Below are positions 58,681-64,000 of a stretch of DNA of 64,000 nucleotides, in pieces. The stretch covers positions 62,001 to 126,000 of the forward strand of contig WSUB01000116.1 of the NCBI GenBank assembly GCA_019633425.1, in the 5' to 3' direction. The first letter of the stretch is position 1; every line of letters begins with the position of its first letter. Source of the DNA: Tulasnella sp. 424. Taxonomy: Eukaryota > Basidiomycota > Agaricomycetes > Cantharellales > Tulasnellaceae. The notes below the pieces were generated by a model. It worked only from the letters and a program-made list of their open reading frames with translations, was not told the origin of the DNA and did not search any database. Position numbers and translations under genes: made by a program.

Positions 58681-60231
58681 ATGCCCTCTGCTGTCGACGT
58701 GATCACCTATGTCGGTGTCCCCCTCGCCGTCGTCGGCGTCATGCCAGTCCTTTACACCTCATCCTCCGCCCTTCTCACCCAGTACCGCGTCAGGAGAACC
58801 GTTCGCAAGAACTATCTCTCAATCACCACTCGTGTCGGTCTCCTTGCAGGAGTCGTAGAGGTCGATCTGCCTCGCTTCATGATCCACTCGCTCCCCCGCG
58901 ACGATCCAGCCTACTGGCAACAGAATCCCCAACCCTCCTCCATCAAGGGAGGAACCTGGACAGTTCTCAACTGGCAAAAGGTCGCCGTAGGCAAAGCCAG
59001 CTACAGGCTACAACATTCCGACGAACTCAGGCAACCTCAGGCCGAAGTCAACATGGCAGACCTCATCACTTTCCTCCTCGATAGAGGCGCTTCTCCCTCC
59101 GCCCATGGCCTCCATCTCCTCCGTCTAATGGGCCTTCAAACCCCTCCTACTACCCCGCTTCTCACTTACAACTCAAAACCCGTATTGGTCGTCGCAACCC
59201 CAGACGAATCAGAGGGACGCCTTTCTCTTCGACTTCAATGCGACGACGCTTTCACCGAACGTTCCCCAGATTCCTTACCACCGTACTGGCTACGGCTTTC
59301 AAGTCATCATCTCAAATCTCCCACCGAACTATTCCCGCCCGTCCGATTGTTCCTTACTACAGAGGGCTTGGACCAACTGAAACTTGAGCCATCCGACGCA
59401 CGAAAAAGCACAACCACTGAATTCAAGCAACCCGACTTTGAACACCTTCTTCCTACCGATTCTGACGTTGAGGGAGGATTAGACGTCTGGTTTGCCTGCG
59501 GTGCCGTCGCTGTCTGCGCCCGTAGTGAAGATGGCTTGGTTTCTCGCTACTCCATACCTTCCCGCATGCATCAGTTTTCAAAGCGTGACACCATTCCCCA
59601 CGATATCCTGGTCCTCCTCGGCATGCTCAAAGCGGAGCTCACACCGCTACAGGCAGAACGGGAACGTCTAAAACGAGACGCAGAAGTCCGCCGAATAGCT
59701 GCTTCTCACCAAGTCAACATGAATCGGCAACGGGAGCTCCAAACCATGAACCCAGCAGAACGAACGCGTGCACAGGCCCAAGATTCGATGGCACTACTTC
59801 ACCGCATGACAGAAGATCGTGCTCGACGGACCGCGGAGGAGTTGGAGAAAAAAGCAGATGCTTTGCTCTCACCTCGAGTCGGTGTAAAAGTAGTCGCCGG
59901 AGCCGCCGTCTCTTGGCTAAGAGAATCCGGCCATATACCACAAGATGGGCGCCCGTTGTCGACCATTGCTGCAGCCATCGTTCACGCGATGATATTCGAC
60001 TCTGAACTCGCGTCGTCAATCGCATCCGTCCTGGACGCTTGGCTTGGATGGATGGATCTGGTCATGACCGACGTCCATTTCGACATTATCGAGCACTCAA
60101 AGCCCGCATTCTGTTATGCGGCAATCTTACTCAACCAGATTGCCGAGTATGAACATCGTGGAAATACCCACCCCGTCGCAAGAGACCTTGATGAATGTCA
60201 ACGGGTTTGGGGAAAGGTATACTTGGGATAG
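58681..60231 (+). CDS. Intronless membrane-anchored protein of unknown function
   Basis: One uninterrupted frame of 516 residues from MPSAVDVITYVGVPLAVVGV to KVYLG, unusual beside its intron-rich neighbours. Residues 6-35 form an N-terminal membrane helix (VGVPLAVVGVMPVLYTSSSA) followed by basic residues. The middle is a soluble domain (WTVLNWQKVAVGKASYRLQ, HGLHLLRLMGL, LDVWFACGAVAVCARS). A charged coiled coil follows (LTPLQAERERLKRDAEVRR, TEDRARRTAEELEKKADALL), then a helical end (SWLRESGHIPQDGRPLS, AWLGWMDLVMTDVHFDI). No known family was recognised. The frame length and start context (CAAAATG) make it a real gene. Confidence 0.8.
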   Translation: MPSAVDVITYVGVPLAVVGVMPVLYTSSSALLTQYRVRRTVRKNYLSITTRVGLLAGVVEVDLPRFMIHSLPRDDPAYWQQNPQPSSIKGGTWTVLNWQKVAVGKASYRLQHSDELRQPQAEVNMADLITFLLDRGASPSAHGLHLLRLMGLQTPPTTPLLTYNSKPVLVVATPDESEGRLSLRLQCDDAFTERSPDSLPPYWLRLSSHHLKSPTELFPPVRLFLTTEGLDQLKLEPSDARKSTTTEFKQPDFEHLLPTDSDVEGGLDVWFACGAVAVCARSEDGLVSRYSIPSRMHQFSKRDTIPHDILVLLGMLKAELTPLQAERERLKRDAEVRRIAASHQVNMNRQRELQTMNPAERTRAQAQDSMALLHRMTEDRARRTAEELEKKADALLSPRVGVKVVAGAAVSWLRESGHIPQDGRPLSTIAAAIVHAMIFDSELASSIASVLDAWLGWMDLVMTDVHFDIIEHSKPAFCYAAILLNQIAEYEHRGNTHPVARDLDECQRVWGKVYLG

Positions 60232-60394
60232 TACCCATTGGCCGACCAGAAAAGCTGGTTTTACCTTGGGTCCCCGTAGGAATGGATGTTTTCTACTTTC
60301 AAGAATTTGCTTCCTTTGTATTATTGCATTAATTTCTATTTGGATGGGTTGCATAGCTGAGACATAAAGGCTAGGCTTTGATAAGGGGGATCAA

Positions 60395-61665
60395 CTTGTT
60401 GAAGGCAGGCTGCCCTCCATCCGCGACATCACCCAAACTATGATCCTGCCCCCAGAGTGGTTCACAGGCTTCAGCTCGTTTTCTTCACATTTTCAGAATA
60501 AGCGGGATTGGCGTCGAGTAGCCAACGGAATATGGAGAGGTCGCAAATGTAGACACCTCCATGTCCCCAGAGCCTTAGGTTTTCATCGACCATACCAGGC
60601 CCGTCCCAAGCCACAATAGGAAGTCTGACCCTCTCGTGCCCAATGACACTATGCCTTTGGAAGTACTTCCCCGTCGTGCCCTGACCGTCCCCTGGGGATT
60701 GGTTAGCGAACTCGCTTTCGGTACCCTCTTTGCCGACTTCCTCGAGGTCTTGTTCGAAGAACTCCACTGTCTGAACGTCTTGAGTCGCTTCTTAAAGCTG
60801 CCGAGTCGGTCGCGCTTTCCCTTTGCTTTAGTTCAGCCTCAGATCTCATCCAGGGACTCGCCGCCACGAGAAGAGATATTGATAACCAGCTCGCGATCGC
60901 CGTTGAGCCCTCCCTTTTATCTCGGAGATCCTCTGGCGGTGAAGACTATGACAAGTTTCTGAATGTTGTCGTCGATGCCTCTGCCTCCCAACAGGTATCC
61001 CGACGAGTCCCCAAAGCAGGTTGGCGAGAGCGACACCCGTTACGAGCGAGACGCACGTCTGCAGTTTCATCGGTCCTTCTTCCGACCTGACCGAAGGAGT
61101 CTGGTAGCGGAAGGATGAATCTGGTAGTAGACATCGTGGTCCCTCAAAGTTACTTTCTTCTTCGATAATTGCAGACCGGCACCACTTCTCAGCAAGATTG
61201 CTGGGCCAGCAAGGCCGCCCGCACAGAGAACCACCTTGCCGCACGTTGTCAGCTGGAGGTCGATTTTTCTCTCTGGAGGCGGCCTTCACTTGGCTCTGTC
61301 GACTCCCTTGACGCATTGACTTTCCTTCCAGGCGATTTCCCTCAGTTTCACGCTAAGCAGGATTTTTGATATTCTTGTGCTCGGCCTGACTTTTCGGCTT
61401 GCTCATGGCGATTTCCAGGGGCTTGTCGATGGTGCTGAAAGTCCTCTTGAACGACTATCGTTAATGGTGTCTGTGAAGCGGCGCTCGAGTGTGGTATCAT
61501 GCACTTGCTGTGGGTAAAGGCCTAGGTTGCGCTTAGACCTCAAAGACGGTGCCTCGGACCACCCTTCCAGCTCTGTGGCCTCTTCGAAGTTGCAATCGCT
61601 CTTCAAGGTAAAGATTTTTTGTGCCCTCCACCTGGGCTAGCAGAATTCAAGCCCGCTCCGGTTCT
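60395..61665 (-). pseudogene. Decayed copy of the neighbouring GMC-type oxidoreductase
   Basis: Fragments in several frames match the intact gene just upstream, in order. Near 61650, LNSASPGGGHK matches the intact LNSARPGGAQK. Near 61500, VHDTTL matches IHDTTL. At 61130-61060, SFRYQTPSVRSEEGPMKLQ matches SFRYQVPSVRAEVGPMKLQ. At 60560-60500, VDENLRLWGHGGVYICDLSI matches VDDNLRLSGPFRGVHVCDLS. The tail near 60440 is ELKPVNHSGGRIIVWV, matching EMKVVNHSGDTIEVWV. Stops and frameshifts break the frame many times, the N-terminal FAD-binding region is missing, and about 25 codons are deleted before the tail. Not expected to make protein. Confidence 0.85.
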
Positions 61666-61799
61666 CAGGCTTGTGACTCGAGTGGCGCTCATATGCCTAT
61701 CATTAAGAGTCGTCGGGGTAGTCCTCCGCGCGCAGAAACACTACAACAGGATCAATTATACAAAAAGGTTCGGCGGCGGCAAGTGTGACCTCCGACAAG

Positions 61800-63923
61800 T
61801 TACATGATTGGTAGTAAGCTACCCGGGAATCCTACCAGTAACTCGGGCATCTTGAAGAAGACTTCAGTAGGCTCCCTGGTGTTCCGCCTGAACACAAAGA
61901 CGGCTTCAGGAACATCCTTCTTCCTGGTCCACGATTTGTGCTCGCCGGGACGAAGCTTGACGTTCTTGCTTTGACCCCTGTCGGTTATTTTCAAGTTGGC
62001 CCGATTCGACACCCAGACTTCGATCGTGTCCCCAGAGTGGTTGACAACCTTCATCTCGTCGGCCGTAGGACTCTCGAGGGTTATACGTGGCAGCAAGGAC
62101 CGAGACAGTCGAATGGACAGCGCAGCGAGGGTCAGGGAAGGATTGGCCTCGGGTAGACCTGGGAACACGGACAAGTCACAGACATGGACGCCTCGGAAAG
62201 GCCCAGAGAGCCGTAAGTTGTCATCCACCGGAGGGGTCTTCTGGTTCGGGCCGGCCATAGGAACCGTCCCCATTTCGTGCCCTACGGCTCCCATCCGCAT
62301 TCGTTGGAAGAACTCCTTCGTCGTCGCCGTCGCCGCTGGTTGATCGTTCCCTGGAGAGCCCCAGTCGCCGTCGTCGTCAATCTCGCCTTGGATGTGCGCT
62401 TCGTCCGGTGCGTCGAGGCGTTCATCGAAGAATTCCACTTTCAGAACGTCTCGAACCGTCTTCATAGCTGCCTCAGTCAGGCGTTGCATGATCGCCACCT
62501 CACCCGCATGCTGTCCCCCATCGTTCCTCTGCTGCTCGGTGAGCTTGAGAACGGGCTCGCGAGCGTCGTTGAGCTGAACCTCGCCCTGGCACTCCAAAGG
62601 TGTCTTGGTGGTGAAAGTTATGACGAATTTTGGGATGTCGTCGTCGAGGCCTTTTCCTCTCGGGAGGAATCCGGACGAATCGAGAGTGATATTTGCGAGG
62701 GCGACGTTGTTCCTTCCCAGCGTAACGTACGACTGCAGCTTCATCGGCCCTACTTCCGCCCTGACTGACGGTACTTGGTAGCGGAACGACCGGACCTTGT
62801 AGAGGGTCTCATGATCCCTCAGTATTTTACTCCCCCTAGGTAGATTGACGTTACTCCTCAGAAGGATGGCTGGGGTTGCAACGCTCCCCGCGCAGAGAAC
62901 CACCTTGCCGTCCTTCGCCAGCTGGATGTCGATTTCCTCTCCGGAGGCGGTCTTCACTTTGAGCTTGTCGGCCGTCCTGACGCGATCAGCTTCCTTCCAG
63001 ACGATCTCTCGGGCCTCTACACCGAGCAGGATTTTGAAATTCTTGTGCTCAGCCTGGCCGTCCGGCTTGCTCATCGCGATTTCCAGGAGCTTGTCGACGG
63101 TACTAAAAGCCCCCTTCGAGGTCCCCGAGTAACGAACTTCCGAAGCAGTGCGGCCCCATTGCCACTGAACGTTGGCTTTGCGGCCCTCTTCATCCATGTT
63201 AAGTCTTTCCATAACATGCTGGTGGATCGTCTTCGTCTTTGGCAAGGCCAGGTTCATCAACCTCTCCGCTTTTTCGTAGAAGTCGGTAGTCAAAGCGGTG
63301 CGAACGGTTGGCGAAAAGTAACTCTGGAGCGTGGTGTCGTGGATTCGTGGTGCGTAAAGTCCCCAAGTTGTGCTTCGACCTCCAAGACAGTACAGCGGCC
63401 CACCCCTCCAGTTGTCCTGAGCGCTGCCGGTACCATCGACGTTGTACTTGCTTCTGAAGGTAGAGAAGAAGAGACCGTTTTGTTGCCCTCGGTCTTTCTG
63501 AGCACCGCCCGGCCTGGCGGAATTCAGGCAATACGAGTGGAAGACGAGGTCACCCCTCTCGATCACGAGGATGTTCTTTGCGCCATCTCCGAGCTTGGAG
63601 TTGGTGTCGAAGAGATCTCCAGCTAGAACACCCCCTCCTACGCCAGTGCCAACGATGATGATGTCATACGGCCCAGCATCTCGGGCTGCCTGAGCGGTGA
63701 GGGTAAAGTATTTGCGTTGAAGTTCGTTATTGAATGTAGAGTCGGTGCTGAGCGGGGATGTGGTAGACTGGCCCGTGGACGCCGCAGCAGGATCAGGGTT
63801 ATTGAGCGGCTCCAACGCCCATAGCTGGTTGTTTGCCTCGCCTCCTCGCTAAAGAAAGTGGCATTTAGTGATACCATAACTTGGTGCTTGGGTAAATTTA
63901 CTCACCCTGGGGCGCGGAGTCAT
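61800..63923 (-). CDS. GMC-type FAD-dependent oxidoreductase with extra C-terminal domain
   Basis: Exon 1 is ATG 63923 (MTPRPR), an intron ends at TTTAG near 63850, then a long exon runs to TAA 61800. Dinucleotide fold: YDIIIVGTGVGGGVLAGDL, with VIERGD as the adenosine-binding acidic end. Family-type stretches: GGPLYCLGGRSTTWGLYAPR, VVLCAGSVATPAILLRSNVN, GAVGHEMGTVPMAG and the C-terminal VHVCDLSVFPGLPEANPSLT with the Asn and the helix LAALSIRLSRSL. About 95 more residues form an extra domain (KVVNHSGDTIEVWVSNRANL, LRPGEHKSWTRK, EAVFVFRRNT) resembling a small beta-sandwich. No signal peptide is seen. Such enzymes oxidise sugars or alcohols to make H2O2; the substrate is unknown. A decayed tandem copy lies downstream. 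Confidence 0.88.
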
Positions 63924-64000
63924 AAGGGCCTATAACGACGAGGGTATACTTAGACCGTCGCCACCGATGGAACATCATAAGGAACCAGACGTACAAAAGG

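Overview
The window is nuclear DNA of a filamentous basidiomycete, most likely an agaricomycete. Genes are dense and split by many short introns (mostly 47-75 nt, GTNNGT donors, CTNAY branch points). Other markers are fungal CBM1 cellulose-binding proteins, a Tup1 corepressor and a White Collar-1 photoreceptor that ends without a GATA zinc finger, as is usual in basidiomycetes. I cannot name the species. Gene models were built by hand from splice signals and frame, so ends and introns marked as approximate should be treated that way.

Layout. 1-8 kb (minus strand): the 5' part of a PD40/TolB beta-propeller amidohydrolase, a coiled-coil protein, a KLHDC4/Kel3 kelch protein and a secreted CBM1 protein. 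8-14 kb: the ER-shaping protein lunapark (plus) and an allantoate-type MFS permease (minus). 14-18 kb: two tandem CBM1 proteins (plus). 18-31 kb: a G3BP-like NTF2/RRM protein, exonuclease 1, the RNA polymerase I/III subunit AC19, a Ser-rich protein, the GPI transamidase Gpi8 and a MYND-finger protein. 31-36 kb: a 419-bp hAT-like MITE, a multi-pass membrane protein and a mitochondrial Asn-tRNA synthetase. 36-47 kb: glucosamine-6-phosphate synthase, Tup1, Rad52, a small divergent gene and ribosomal protein uL16. 47-58 kb: a C2H2+RING protein, a second copy of the membrane protein, pyruvate dehydrogenase kinase and WC-1. 58-64 kb: an intronless orphan protein, a decayed GMC-oxidoreductase copy and the intact GMC-type flavoprotein beside it.

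Most genes are housekeeping and not functionally linked. Three accessory stories stand out. First, three genes (7.2-8.0, 14.7-15.6 and 16.3-17.3 kb) share one design: signal peptide, CBM1, Ser/Thr linker and a C-terminal domain of about 130 residues that I do not recognise, with two introns at the same places in all three; one of the introns is GC-AG. Second, a four-exon membrane-protein family occurs twice in opposite orientation about 18 kb apart; one copy has a one-base frameshift in a G9 run and the other has no in-frame ATG. Third, there is a complete nonautonomous hAT-like element with an 8-bp target duplication.
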